Shown piece by piece: positions 39,814 through 49,046 of a stretch of 64,000 bases of DNA. The notes below the pieces were generated by a model that was not told where the DNA came from, ran no database searches, and worked only from the letters and a program-made list of their open reading frames with translations. The stretch is from NCBI RefSeq assembly GCF_035918155.1, contig NZ_CP109327.1, positions 2,232,001-2,296,000 of the forward strand, in the 5' to 3' direction. The stretch's first letter is position 1. Each line of letters begins with the position of its first letter. Made by a program: the position numbers and the translations under genes. Origin of the DNA: Streptomyces sp. NBC_01591 (GTDB taxonomy: Bacteria > Actinomycetota > Actinomycetes > Streptomycetales > Streptomycetaceae).

Positions 39814-39903
39814 GGTACGCCCGGAACCCGGCGCGGCCGGTACGCCCGGCACCCAGTGCGGCCGGTACGCCCGGCTCACGTACGGGCCGGTGCGCCCGGC
39901 CCG
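39814..39903. repeat. 25-bp tandem repeat after the TerD-fusion gene
   Basis: Three full copies and part of a fourth start at 39814, 39839, 39864 and 39889; each begins GGTACGCCCGG (GGTGCGCCCGG in the last) and ends with GGCC. It lies directly after the stop of the TerD-fusion gene, in the 341-base spacer 39563-39903 that also holds the terC promoter and riboswitch. Confidence 0.85.
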
Positions 39904-41835
39904 TCAGGGGCGCCGGGGGCGACGGGCCGCCGCCACCTTGGCGAGCACCTGCTCCAGGACCCGGCTGCCGGGCGGCGTCCGCGGCGGCTCGTACGTCCAG
40001 GCGTGCCCCACCCAGGGATCGGCCAGGTGGTCGTCGGCGACCGGGGTGATCCGCAGCAGCGAGCGCCACAGCGGGTCGAGCACCGGCCCGTACGCACTGG
40101 CGTCCTCCCGGTCCGCGACCATCAGCAGATGGACGCCGACCGAGGGCCCCTCGTCGGCGAGGTAGCGCAGCTGGGTGACAGCGCGGTCGTCGAAGCCGTG
40201 CGGGAAGTCGTTGACGATCAGCAGCTGCTCGCCCGTGTCCAGGTCCGGCGGGAGCGAGTCGGCGGCACCGGCCCGGATCGCCATCTGCACCAGGTCTACG
40301 CGCCGGGTGAGATGAGCGAGGACCGAGGCCACTCCCCCGGCTCCGGAGGCGGGCGGCCCGGCGAGCACCCCGGACCGGACCAGGGGGGCGAGCGCTCCGG
40401 CCGCCGAGCCCGCGGGGTCGATGACATGGACCGAGAACTCGTCGGCCGGGTAGACGGCCAGCAGCCGGGCCGCGTGCGCGACCGCGCACTCCATGGCGAG
40501 AGTGCGCAGCCGGGCACCGTCGATCAGGGCCGCGGCATCGGACGCCGTGCGGCCGCAGTCGACCCAGATCCCGCGCTCCAGCGGCAGCCGGACCAGCAGC
40601 GGGATGTGCAGGCCGGGCTTCTCGGGCAGGTGCAGGTCACCGATGCGCAGCGCCATGGGGATTTCCATCGGGACGCGGTAGGCGTGCCAGACGGGGTTGT
40701 CCCAGCCCGCGAACGCGGCGGGCAGCGCGGGTTCCACCACGGCGGCCTCGGCGACCAGCTGGGCGAGGTCGCGGTCGAGGGCCTCGCGGGCCCGGCCGGT
40801 CAGCTCGTCGCGCTTGGCCCGGGCCTCCTCGCGGACCCGGTCCCCCGCGCCGCCGATCCGGCTGCGAGGGTCGGACAGGGTGCGCTCGAGCTCCTGGTCC
40901 ATGCGGGACTCGGCGAAGTCGACGGCGCTGCGATAGGCGGCGGTGGTGCGGGCCAGGTCCTCGAACATGCCCCAGATCTGGTTGTAGAGGCGCTCGTCCA
41001 TGGACCAGCCGGTCGCGTCCCCGGCGACGGGCTGTGCGGGGCGGCCCGGCTCGACGGGCGGCGCGGTGGGAGGGGGCGGCGGGGGTGCGGCGGCCTGGCG
41101 GCGCGGGTGGGCGTAGTTGATGGGCCCGCCCGTCGTGGCGGGCGGCGGGGTGGTGGGCTCGGTGAGCGGTTCGGGCGGCTGGGCGGCGGGCCGGTGGCCG
41201 TCTTGGGGCGGCACGGGGCCGGTGCCCGTTCCGACCCGGCCGGCGTCCGGGGTGCGCGGCGGGGGCGGGGTGACCGAGCGGGCCATCGCCCGGGTGACCG
41301 CGTCCTGGATCGAGTGGGCCAGCTCGGCGGCCCGGGGCAGGCCCTGGTCGGCGAGCATGGCGTCGAGGCCGCCCGCGTAGCCCTGACCGACGGCGCGTAC
41401 CTTCCAGACGGCCTGGCGGCGGTAGAGCTCCAGGGCGGCGACCGCGGATTCGCTGTCCAGGCCGGTGAGCGTGAAGGTGGCGATCTCGGTGCCGTCGAGC
41501 CCGGTCACGGCGACGAACGGGGAGGCGACCGCGCCGAACCGGACCGGGCCGCCGACTCCCGTCGGCAGGGCCAGCAGCACGGTGACCCGGTGCACCGAGG
41601 CGGGCAGGGCGTCGAGGTCCACCGCGAGCCGGTGGTCGGCGGCAGCCTGTCTGGACACTTCGAGCCCGGGGAGCTGGGGTGATCCCGGGTGGGCGATCCA
41701 TTCGGTGCCGTGCACCGTGCCGTTCTCGTCACCGAGCGTGGCACCGGCCACCACGGGCGTGCCGGCCGAAACCCGGATCTCCAGACGGGTCTGGGGCAAG
41801 GTGTGGTTCTGCCCCCGGACCAGCTCGGCCGTCAT
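39904..41835 (-). CDS. TerD-domain protein with C-terminal ATPase-like domain
   Basis: 643 residues. Residues ~1-185 are a TerD domain (stress/tellurite-resistance family), followed by a Pro-rich linker (about 195-290), a charged helical stretch with likely coiled coil (about 300-390), and a C-terminal domain that resembles FtsK/HerA ATPases: LLIVNDFPHGFDD looks like the Walker B strand and VGVHLLMVADRE follows. At the place where a P-loop should be there is IPLLVRLPLERGIWVDCG with no GxxxxGK(S/T), so ATP hydrolysis is doubtful. ATG 41835 has a GAGGGG-type ribosome site. Upstream lies a second TerD gene; both are in the same direction as terC. Confidence 0.82.
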   Translation of the reverse strand: MTAELVRGQNHTLPQTRLEIRVSAGTPVVAGATLGDENGTVHGTEWIAHPGSPQLPGLEVSRQAAADHRLAVDLDALPASVHRVTVLLALPTGVGGPVRFGAVASPFVAVTGLDGTEIATFTLTGLDSESAVAALELYRRQAVWKVRAVGQGYAGGLDAMLADQGLPRAAELAHSIQDAVTRAMARSVTPPPPRTPDAGRVGTGTGPVPPQDGHRPAAQPPEPLTEPTTPPPATTGGPINYAHPRRQAAAPPPPPPTAPPVEPGRPAQPVAGDATGWSMDERLYNQIWGMFEDLARTTAAYRSAVDFAESRMDQELERTLSDPRSRIGGAGDRVREEARAKRDELTGRAREALDRDLAQLVAEAAVVEPALPAAFAGWDNPVWHAYRVPMEIPMALRIGDLHLPEKPGLHIPLLVRLPLERGIWVDCGRTASDAAALIDGARLRTLAMECAVAHAARLLAVYPADEFSVHVIDPAGSAAGALAPLVRSGVLAGPPASGAGGVASVLAHLTRRVDLVQMAIRAGAADSLPPDLDTGEQLLIVNDFPHGFDDRAVTQLRYLADEGPSVGVHLLMVADREDASAYGPVLDPLWRSLLRITPVADDHLADPWVGHAWTYEPPRTPPGSRVLEQVLAKVAAARRPRRP

Positions 41836-41982
41836 TGCCCTGTCCCCTCGACGATTCACTGCTGTGCGGTGTGCCGCGTGCGGTGCGGCGCGATGTGGTG
41901 CAGCTCCCGGCGGCCGATGCCTCCGGGAGCTGCGGGTACCGATGCGTACCGGCCAGGAGTGCCCTCCTGGGCCGGTCCCTGC

Positions 41983-42561
41983 CTACAGGTGCGGCAGGAT
42001 CGACGGCATCAGGTCCTGGAAGGTGCGGCCGTTGGCCGGGTTGCCGAGGGCGGTCATCTGCCACCCGTTCCCCGCGCGGTGCACCTTCGCCATGATCTGG
42101 GCGGTGTACTGTCCGCCGCCGTCCAGCGTGTAGCGGGCGAGCTCCTGGCCGTTGGTCTCGTCGACGATGCGGCAGAAGGCGTTCTGCACCTCCTGGAACG
42201 TCTGACCGGTGAAGGAGTTCACCGTGAAGACGATCTGGTCGATGTGGACCGGCACCCGCTGCAGGTCGACGAGGATCGCCTCGTCGTCGCCGCCGGAACC
42301 GGCGCCGCCGACCAAGTTGTCCCCGGTGTGCTTGACCGAGCCGTCGTCACTGACGAGGTGGCGGAAGAAGACCACGTCGACCGGCTGCTTGTCGGCGAAG
42401 AGCACCGCCGATGCGTCGAGGTCGATTTCCCGTGTACGTGAACCGAACAGACCCCGGCGCGGCGCCGCCTGCCAGCCGAGCCCCATCCGCACCGCGGTCA
42501 GGGTCCCCCCGTCGCTCTTCTGCAGGCTAATGGCCTGACCCTTGGTCATATTGACCGTCAC
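41983..42561 (-). CDS. TerD family protein
   Basis: 192 residues, single TerD/CABP domain with the calcium-binding type acidic segment (GSGGDDEAILVDLQRVP near residue 90) and the family motif LDASAVLFADKQPVDVVFFR. Proteins of this family take part in metal and oxidative stress responses. GTG 42561 is supported by GAGAGGGG seven bases upstream; ATG 42549 is an alternative four codons later. It lies between uvrB and the TerD-fusion gene. Confidence 0.9.
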   Translation of the reverse strand: MTVNMTKGQAISLQKSDGGTLTAVRMGLGWQAAPRRGLFGSRTREIDLDASAVLFADKQPVDVVFFRHLVSDDGSVKHTGDNLVGGAGSGGDDEAILVDLQRVPVHIDQIVFTVNSFTGQTFQEVQNAFCRIVDETNGQELARYTLDGGGQYTAQIMAKVHRAGNGWQMTALGNPANGRTFQDLMPSILPHL

Positions 42562-42692
42562 GCGCTGTCCCCTCTCCGCTTTCCCCGCAACCGTCCGTGC
42601 GCGGTTTTCCAGCACCCTACGCAGTCGCGCCGGTGGCGCGGCCGCTCGGGGCCGTTTTGTGTCGGTCCTGCAACACACCAGGTGCTGCGGGC

Positions 42693-44810
42693 TCAGGCAA
42701 GACCCGCTTCCCGCATCTGGCGCAACTCCTTCTTCAACTCCCCGATCTCGTCGCGCAGTCGCGCCGCCACCTCGAACTGGAGGTCCGCGGCGGCCGCCCG
42801 CATCCGGTCGGTCATCTCCTCGATGATTCCGGCGAGTTCGGTGGCGGGCCGGTCGGTGACCGCTTCGCCGCCCTTGGCCTTCTTGGATCCGGTCGGCTTG
42901 AGGCCCAGCGCGGGAACAGGGGCCTTGGCGCCCTTCGCCTGGCGGTAGCCGGTGCCGAGCAGCTGTTCGGTGTCGACCTCCTCGCGGGCGATCGTCGCGA
43001 CGATGTCGTTGATCTTCTTCCGCAGCGGCTGCGGATCGAGGCCGCGCTCGGTGTTGTAGGCGATCTGCTTCTCGCGGCGGCGATTGGTCTCGTCGATGGC
43101 CTGCGCCATCGCCGGGGTGATCTTGTCCGCGTACATATGGACCTGTCCCGAGACGTTTCGGGCGGCGCGCCCGATGGTCTGGATCAGGGACGTCCCCGAG
43201 CGCAGGAAGCCCTGCTTGTCCGCGTCGAGGATGGCGACGAGCGACACCTCGGGCAGGTCGAGACCCTCGCGCAGGAGGTTGATGCCGACCAGTACGTCGT
43301 ACTCGCCGGAGCGCAGCTCGCGCAGCAGCTCGATGCGGCGCAGCGTGTCGACGTCGCTGTGCAGATAGCGGACCTGGATGCCGAGCTCCAGGAAGTAGTC
43401 GGTGAGGTCCTCGGCCATCTTCTTGGTGAGGGTGGTGACCAGGACCCGCTCGTCCTTCTCGGCGCGGGTGCGGATCTCGTGCACCAGGTCGTCGATCTGG
43501 CCCTCGGTGGGCTTGACGACCACCTCCGGGTCGACGAGGCCGGTGGGTCGGATGATCTGTTCCACGAAGCCGTCGCCCCGGGACAGCTCGTACTTCCCGG
43601 GGGTGGCGGAGAGGTAGACGGTCTGGTCGATCCGGCTCAGGAACTCCTCCCACTTCAGCGGGCGGTTGTCGAGCGCGGAGGGGAGCCGGAAGCCGTGGTC
43701 GACGAGAGTGCGCTTGCGGGAGGCGTCGCCCTCGTACATCGCGCCGATCTGCGGCACGGTGACATGGGACTCGTCGAGGACGAGGAGGAAGTCCTCGGGA
43801 AAGTAGTCGAGGAGGGTGTTGGGGGCGGTGCCGGGCGAGCGGCCGTCGAAGTGCATCGAGTAGTTCTCGACGCCGGAGCAGGTGCCGATCTGCCGGAGCA
43901 TCTCGATGTCGTACGTGGTGCGCATCCGCAGCCGCTGGGCCTCCAGCATCTTGCCCTGCTTCTCCAGCTCGGCGAGGCGCTGCTCCAGCTCCTGCTCGAT
44001 GCCGTTGACCGCCTTCTCCATGCGCTCGGGGCCCGCGACGTAGTGGCTGGCGGGGAAGACGTGGAGGGACTGGTCCTCGCTGATCACTTCGCCGGTGAGC
44101 GGGTGGAGGGTGGAGAGCGCCTCGATCTCGTCGCCGAACATCTCGATGCGGACGGCGAGCTCCTCGTAGACCGGGAAGATCTCGATGGTGTCGCCGCGGA
44201 CCCGGAAGGTGCCCCGGGTGAAGGCGAGGTCGTTGCGGCTGTACTGGATCTCGACGAAGCGGCGCAGCAACTGGTCCCGGTCGATCTCGTCGCCGACCTT
44301 GAGCTGGACCATCCGGTCCACGTACTCCTGGGGCGTACCGAGGCCGTAGATGCAGGAGACGGAGGCGACGACGACGACATCGCGCCGGGTGAGCAGCGAA
44401 TTCGTCGCCGAATGGCGCAGCCGCTCGACCTCCTCGTTGATCGAGGAGTCCTTCTCGATGTAGGTGTCCGACTGCGGTACGTACGCCTCGGGCTGGTAGT
44501 AGTCGTAGTACGAGACGAAGTACTCGACGGCGTTGTTGGGCAGCAGCTCACGGAACTCGTTCGCCAGCTGTGCGGCGAGCGTCTTGTTCGGTGCCATCAC
44601 GAGCGTGGGGCGCTGCAGCTTCTCGATCATCCACGCGGTGGTCGCCGATTTACCGGTGCCGGTCGCGCCGAGCAGGACGACGTCCTTCTCGTCGGCGCGG
44701 ATGCGCCGCTCCAGCTCGGCGATGGCCGCCGGCTGGTCGCCGCTGGGCTGGTAGGGACTGACGACCTCGAAAGGCGCCACCGAACGTTCGATCTTCGAAA
44801 CGGGCCGCAT
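42693..44810 (-). CDS. uvrB: UvrB excinuclease subunit
   Basis: Helicase-like damage-verification subunit of nucleotide excision repair. 705 residues: Walker [15 protein letters not shown] near residue 47, beta-hairpin region [20 protein letters not shown] near 100, DEAD-type motif [13 protein letters not shown] near 342, motif [11 protein letters not shown] near 545, and the C-terminal UVR motif ([19 protein letters not shown]) that binds UvrC. ATG 44810 has no Shine-Dalgarno; it sits at the predicted transcription start of a damage-type promoter. Confidence 0.96.
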   Translation of the reverse strand: MRPVSKIERSVAPFEVVSPYQPSGDQPAAIAELERRIRADEKDVVLLGATGTGKSATTAWMIEKLQRPTLVMAPNKTLAAQLANEFRELLPNNAVEYFVSYYDYYQPEAYVPQSDTYIEKDSSINEEVERLRHSATNSLLTRRDVVVVASVSCIYGLGTPQEYVDRMVQLKVGDEIDRDQLLRRFVEIQYSRNDLAFTRGTFRVRGDTIEIFPVYEELAVRIEMFGDEIEALSTLHPLTGEVISEDQSLHVFPASHYVAGPERMEKAVNGIEQELEQRLAELEKQGKMLEAQRLRMRTTYDIEMLRQIGTCSGVENYSMHFDGRSPGTAPNTLLDYFPEDFLLVLDESHVTVPQIGAMYEGDASRKRTLVDHGFRLPSALDNRPLKWEEFLSRIDQTVYLSATPGKYELSRGDGFVEQIIRPTGLVDPEVVVKPTEGQIDDLVHEIRTRAEKDERVLVTTLTKKMAEDLTDYFLELGIQVRYLHSDVDTLRRIELLRELRSGEYDVLVGINLLREGLDLPEVSLVAILDADKQGFLRSGTSLIQTIGRAARNVSGQVHMYADKITPAMAQAIDETNRRREKQIAYNTERGLDPQPLRKKINDIVATIAREEVDTEQLLGTGYRQAKGAKAPVPALGLKPTGSKKAKGGEAVTDRPATELAGIIEEMTDRMRAAAADLQFEVAARLRDEIGELKKELRQMREAGLA

Positions 44811-44816
44811 GGAACC

Positions 44817-44839
44817 ACCGTACGACCCACCACTGACAA
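44817..44839 (-). promoter_or_regulatory. RecA-NDp/PafBC-type promoter of uvrB
   Basis: TTGTCAGTG (44839-44831), eight bases, TACGGT (44822-44817), then six bases to the ATG. Exact match to TTGTC(A/G)GTG-N8-TAnnnT. Confidence 0.8.
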
Positions 44840-44872
44840 CCGGGCCGGGTCAGCCGAGGTACCAGGGCGGGG

Positions 44873-45760
44873 TCACCACTCTCCCGGCGGCGCGGGGTCG
44901 CGCGGCCGGGAGTGGAACGACGCCGGGTCGGCGTGCGTCCCGAAGCGCGGCACCTGTCGCTGGGCCGGGATTCCGGGCGGCCGGCCGGCCCCGTTCGCGG
45001 TCCCGGGGTCGTTCCAGTCCGGGGTGCCCATCACCATCAGCGGATCGAACATCACGACCACGGCGGCGAGGATCAGGAAGCAGGCGGGGCCGATCAACAG
45101 CGGCACGAGCGGTGCGGTCGCCGCGTCGGCCGCCGCGACGTCGGGGAGGGCGCCGGGGTGCAGATGGACGCTGAGCGCGGCCATGCCCGTGTAGTGCATG
45201 CCGCTCACCGCGACGCCCATGACGACGCTGGCCCCGAGACTGGGCAGGAATCCGTTGATGGAGACGGCCGCCCAGAGTGCGGTCGTCGCGGCCACCACGG
45301 CGATGACGACGGACAGGGCCACGGTGACCGTGTCGTACTCGAACCGTCCTTCGAGATGCATTCCGGCCATGCCGAGGTAGTGCATGGTGGCGACGCCGAG
45401 CCCGGTGATCGTGCCGCCCGTCATCAGGGCCATTCTCGTGGCGCCGCGGTAGCCGACGATGAAGATGCCGACGCCGACCATGCCGACGGCGACCGCGAGA
45501 CTGGCGAAGGTGATCGGCTTGTCGTAGCTGATGGTCGCCCCTTCGACGGAGAAGCCCATCATCGCGATGAAGTGCATCGTCCAGATGCCGGAGCCGATGG
45601 ACGTCGCACCGAGGGCCAGCCAGCCGGCCTTGAAGGAACGCTCGGTGCGCAGCGAACGGTTCGTGCAGCGCAGGCCGAGGGCCGCGCCGAGGCAGGCCAT
45701 GAGGAAGGCTGCGACGGGCGTCACCGCTCCGTAGCTGAAACCGTCGATCGTGCCCTGCAT
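44873..45760 (-). CDS. MHYT-domain membrane sensor
   Basis: 295-residue integral membrane protein with seven hydrophobic segments. Three MHYT-type motifs are visible: MHFIAMMGF (near 62), MHYLGMAGM (near 126) and MHYTGMAAL (near 187), the pattern proposed to bind copper and sense oxygen, CO or NO. No GGDEF/EAL output domain is attached; the C-terminal ~50 residues are a Pro-rich cytosolic tail. Partner protein unknown. Confidence 0.9.
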   Translation of the reverse strand: MQGTIDGFSYGAVTPVAAFLMACLGAALGLRCTNRSLRTERSFKAGWLALGATSIGSGIWTMHFIAMMGFSVEGATISYDKPITFASLAVAVGMVGVGIFIVGYRGATRMALMTGGTITGLGVATMHYLGMAGMHLEGRFEYDTVTVALSVVIAVVAATTALWAAVSINGFLPSLGASVVMGVAVSGMHYTGMAALSVHLHPGALPDVAAADAATAPLVPLLIGPACFLILAAVVVMFDPLMVMGTPDWNDPGTANGAGRPPGIPAQRQVPRFGTHADPASFHSRPRDPAPPGEW

Positions 45761-45975
45761 GCTCGTACGCCCTTCGCGGAAGCCCGGGTTCGGGGTGACC
45801 CTAAGGCGCGAGTCCCGGCAAACAAACAGAAGAGCTGCATTTTATCGAGAGGGAATCCGGCCCGTTACACGGCATCGTCGGCCGCGTTCACGTTGTGGCC
45901 ATCCTTCGCCTGTCCCCCGTTGGGACGCGGCTGCCACTCTCGGCCCGTCCGCAACTTATGACGCAAGGAGTACAC

Positions 45976-46932
45976 GTGTACGCACGCACCGCAACCGCCG
46001 CTCTTGCTGCCGCCGCCGTGATGGGCACCGGCGCTTTTCTGACGTCGACCACCGATACGCGGACCACGGGCGCGGGCACGGCCACGGTCGGCGCCGGGCA
46101 CGTGACCGCGGTCACCGACGTCAGCACCGTGAGCGCCCGGACCACGGACGCGAAGCGGAAGGCCCCCCTCGTCTTCGCCCACCGGGGCGCCTCGGCCTAC
46201 GCGCCGGAGAACACCCTGGCCGCCGTCGACAAGGCCGACGCCCTCGGCTTCGACTGGGTGGAGAACGACGTCCAGTTCACCAAGGACGGTGTGCTGGTGG
46301 TCGTGCACGACACCGATCTGAAGCGGACCACCGATGTCGAGGAGGTCTTCCCGGACCGGACGTCGTGGGCGGTCAAGGACTTCACGGCCGCGGAGATCGC
46401 CCGGCTGGACGCGGGCAGCTGGTTCGGTCCGCAGTTCGCCGGATCCCGGGTGCCCACGCTCAAGCAGTACCTGGACCGGGTCGAGCGCAACCGGCAGAAG
46501 CTGCTCCTCGAGATCAAGAGCCCCGAGACCTACCCGGGCATCGAGAAGGAGACCCTGCGGGTGCTGCGCCAGAAGGGGTGGCTCGACCGCGCTCACGTGA
46601 AGAACAGGCTCGTCATCCAGAGCTTCGGCGCGGACAGCGTGAAGAAGGTGCACCAGCTGCGCCCGGACGTCACGACGGGCTTCCTCGGCACTCCCGCCGT
46701 GACCGATCTGCCGTCGTACGCGGCCTTCACCGACCAGATCAACCCCTCCCACACCTCGGTTTCGGCCGACTACGTGAACGCAGTGCACGCGCTGAAGGGC
46801 GCGCACGGCAAGAAGCTCCGGGTCAACACCTGGACGGTCAACGACGCGGCGACCGCCACGAAGGTGGCGGGCTTCGGCGTGGACGGGATCATCACCAACA
46901 ACCCCGATGTGGTGCGCGAAGCCACGGGCTGA
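45976..46932 (+). CDS. Secreted glycerophosphodiester phosphodiesterase
   Basis: 318 residues. A signal peptide precedes a GDPD TIM-barrel: HRGASAYAPENTLAAV near residue 63 (catalytic His and Arg), ENDVQFTKDGVLVVVHD near 92, and the lysine-containing LLLEIKSPE near 175. It should hydrolyse glycerophosphodiesters outside the cell, for phosphate or glycerol recovery. GTG 45976 is chosen for AAGGAG five bases upstream and because the signal peptide starts there. The start codon lies in a 12-bp palindrome (GTACACGTGTAC). Confidence 0.9.
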   Translation: MYARTATAALAAAAVMGTGAFLTSTTDTRTTGAGTATVGAGHVTAVTDVSTVSARTTDAKRKAPLVFAHRGASAYAPENTLAAVDKADALGFDWVENDVQFTKDGVLVVVHDTDLKRTTDVEEVFPDRTSWAVKDFTAAEIARLDAGSWFGPQFAGSRVPTLKQYLDRVERNRQKLLLEIKSPETYPGIEKETLRVLRQKGWLDRAHVKNRLVIQSFGADSVKKVHQLRPDVTTGFLGTPAVTDLPSYAAFTDQINPSHTSVSADYVNAVHALKGAHGKKLRVNTWTVNDAATATKVAGFGVDGIITNNPDVVREATG

Positions 46933-46963
46933 CCGCCGGGCCGGACCCGTCTCCCCGGCCCCG

Positions 46964-46986
46964 TTGTCAGTGGCCGGTCGTACGGT
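46964..46986 (+). promoter_or_regulatory. RecA-NDp/PafBC-type promoter of ogt
   Basis: TTGTCAGTG (46964-46972), eight bases, TACGGT (46981-46986), seven bases to ATG 46994. Exact match to TTGTC(A/G)GTG-N8-TAnnnT. Confidence 0.8.
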
Positions 46987-46993
46987 GGTTCCC

Positions 46994-47536
46994 ATGAACA
47001 GCAACGGGGTCGTCGAGTGGGCCGTCGTCGGGAGCGACATCGGCCCGCTGCTGCTCGCCGCGACCGGCACGGGGCTGGTGAGCGTGGTCTTCCACGCCCG
47101 TCCCGAGGTGCGGGAGAAGGCGGTCGGGCAGCTGCGGACGCGACTCGGCGCGGAGCCGGTGGAGAATCCCGGCTCCGCCCGGCTCGCCGAGCCGATACGC
47201 CAGCTCGCGGCGTATTTCGCGGGCACGTCGCGGAAGTTCTCGCTCGCCCTGGACTGGTCGCTGACGTCCGGCTTCAACCGCCAGGTGCTCCGCGAGCTGG
47301 CGACGGGTGTGCCGTACGGGACGGTCGTCGGATACGGGGACCTCGCCGGGCGGGTGGGACAGCCGGGTGCCGCGCAGGCGGTCGGGGCGGCCATGGGGTC
47401 CAACCCGCTGCCGGTGGTGGTGCCGTGCCATCGGGTGGTGGAGAGCGACGGCGGACTCGGCGGGTTCGGCGGTGGTCTCGAAACCAAGCGGAAGCTGCTG
47501 GCTCTGGAGGGCGTGCTGCCCGAGCCGCTGTTCTGA
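46994..47536 (+). CDS. ogt: Methylated-DNA--protein-cysteine methyltransferase
   Basis: Suicide repair enzyme removing O6-alkyl groups from guanine. 180 residues, normal size. The active-site motif VVVPCHRVV is near residue 137, with the preceding helix-turn-helix (VPYGTVVGYGDLAGRVGQPG) and the following FGGGLETKRKLLALEG. ATG 46994 is leaderless under the promoter described separately. DNA repair function matches the damage-type promoter. Confidence 0.94.
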   Translation: MNSNGVVEWAVVGSDIGPLLLAATGTGLVSVVFHARPEVREKAVGQLRTRLGAEPVENPGSARLAEPIRQLAAYFAGTSRKFSLALDWSLTSGFNRQVLRELATGVPYGTVVGYGDLAGRVGQPGAAQAVGAAMGSNPLPVVVPCHRVVESDGGLGGFGGGLETKRKLLALEGVLPEPLF

Positions 47537-47654
47537 GCCGGTCACCGGAGCCGCGAGCCCTCGCCCGGCCCCGGGCCCCACGCGCCGGGGTGTGCTGTCC
47601 ACGCACGGCCCGAATCCGGTTCCGTACCCGTGTACGGACTGGCACACTGCGCCA

Positions 47655-48974
47655 GTGACCAACACCCTTGATGCACCTGACACCCCCACCGGGCCCGGCC
47701 ACCCCGCCGCCCCGGTCTCGGCGGCCGAACTGCCCGCGCTGCGACGCAGAACGTCCGCGGTGCTCATAGGCAGCCAGATACTCGGCGGCCTCGGCGTGCC
47801 CATCGGTATCGCCCTGGCCCCCGTGCTGGCCACGGAGGTGAGCGGCTCCGAGGCGCTGTCGGGTCTGGCCCCGACCGCTTCGGTGACCGGGACCGCGCTG
47901 CTCTCGCTGCCGCTGGCCGCGCTGATGACCTCGCGCGGCCGGCGCCCCGGTCTCGTACTGGCGTATCTGATCGGTGCACTCGGCGCGGGGCTCGTGGTCC
48001 TGTCCACCCTCGTGGACAGCTTCCCGTTGCTGCTGCTCGGCATGGCCGGGTTCGGTGCGGGTTCCTCGGCCAATCTGCAGGCCCGGTTCGCCGCCGCGGA
48101 CCTGGCCGAGCCCGACCGGCGCGGCCGGGCGATCTCCACCGTCATCTGGGCCACCACGATCGGTTCCGTTCTCGGGCCGAACATCGCCGCTCCGGTGGGC
48201 CGTCTCTTCCGCGGCACCGCGATATCCGAGAAGGCGGGCCCGTTCGTCTTCGCGGCCGGCATCTTCCTGCTGGCCGCCGTGGTGGTCGGGGCGCTGCTGC
48301 GGCCGGACCCCCTGCTCACGGCCCGGGCGCTGGCGCCGCAGGGCGACGAGTCGCGGGCCGGCCGTTCGCTGCGTGCCGGGATCGCGGCGGTCCGGGCCTC
48401 GCCGATGGCACGGCTGGCGCTGGTGACGGTGGCCGTCTCGCACACCGCGATGGTCTCGATCATGGTGATGACCCCGGTCGATCTGGGCCATCACGGCGCC
48501 GGGCTCCAGCTGATCGGCCTGGTCATCAGCGGCCACATCGCGGGGATGTACGCGTTCTCCCCGGTGATGGGCTGGCTGTCGGACCGCTTCGGCCGGCTCG
48601 CCGTGATCGGTCTGGCGGTCGGGCTGCTCTCCTGCGCCGCGCTGCTGGCCGGAACCGCGGGCCCCAGCCACGGGCAGACGGCGGCCGGTCTCTTCGTGCT
48701 CGGTCTCGGCTGGTCGGCAGGGCTGGTCGCCGGTTCGGCGCTGCTCACCGACTCCGTGCCGCAGCCCGCCCGGGCCGCCGTGCAGGGTCTGTCGGATCTG
48801 ACCATGAACACGGCGGCGGGCATCGGCGGAGTCGTCGCCGGGATCATCGTCGCCCGGGCGAGCTACGGCTGGCTGAACGTGGTCGGAGCGTGTCTGCTGC
48901 TGCCGATGGCGGCGCTGGCACTGCGCCGGGCACTCGCCCGGCCCGCGGCACCGACGCCTCCACGCGACGCCTGA
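47655..48974 (+). CDS. MFS transporter
   Basis: Major facilitator membrane protein, 439 residues and twelve hydrophobic segments. The loop between helices 2 and 3 (LMTSRGRRPGLVL) and the corresponding one in the second half (GWLSDRFGRLAVIG) fit the family. Substrate unknown. GTG 47655 is used; no good ribosome site is visible before it. Its stop codon is the first three bases of a 19-bp tandem repeat. Confidence 0.88.
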   Translation: MTNTLDAPDTPTGPGHPAAPVSAAELPALRRRTSAVLIGSQILGGLGVPIGIALAPVLATEVSGSEALSGLAPTASVTGTALLSLPLAALMTSRGRRPGLVLAYLIGALGAGLVVLSTLVDSFPLLLLGMAGFGAGSSANLQARFAAADLAEPDRRGRAISTVIWATTIGSVLGPNIAAPVGRLFRGTAISEKAGPFVFAAGIFLLAAVVVGALLRPDPLLTARALAPQGDESRAGRSLRAGIAAVRASPMARLALVTVAVSHTAMVSIMVMTPVDLGHHGAGLQLIGLVISGHIAGMYAFSPVMGWLSDRFGRLAVIGLAVGLLSCAALLAGTAGPSHGQTAAGLFVLGLGWSAGLVAGSALLTDSVPQPARAAVQGLSDLTMNTAAGIGGVVAGIIVARASYGWLNVVGACLLLPMAALALRRALARPAAPTPPRDA

Positions 48975-49046
48975 GATTCCGGAAGGCTCTTGAGACTCCG
49001 GAGGGCCCATGAGGCTTCGGAGGGTTCCTGAGGCCTCAGAGGCTGA
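48972..49046. repeat. 19-bp tandem repeat joining two convergent genes
   Basis: Four units at 48972, 48991, 49010 and 49029, type TGAGACTCCGGAGGGCCCA. The first begins with the MFS stop codon and the last contains the cupin stop on the other strand. Each unit holds a CTCCGGAG-like palindrome. Confidence 0.85.

Noticed and set aside
39814..39903. CRISPR array
   Set aside because: The 25-bp units are contiguous without unique spacers, and there are no cas genes in the window.
44775..44805. CGAACGTTCG near the uvrB start as a LexA box
   Set aside because: The half-sites lack the four-base spacer of the SOS box and lie inside the coding sequence downstream of the start.
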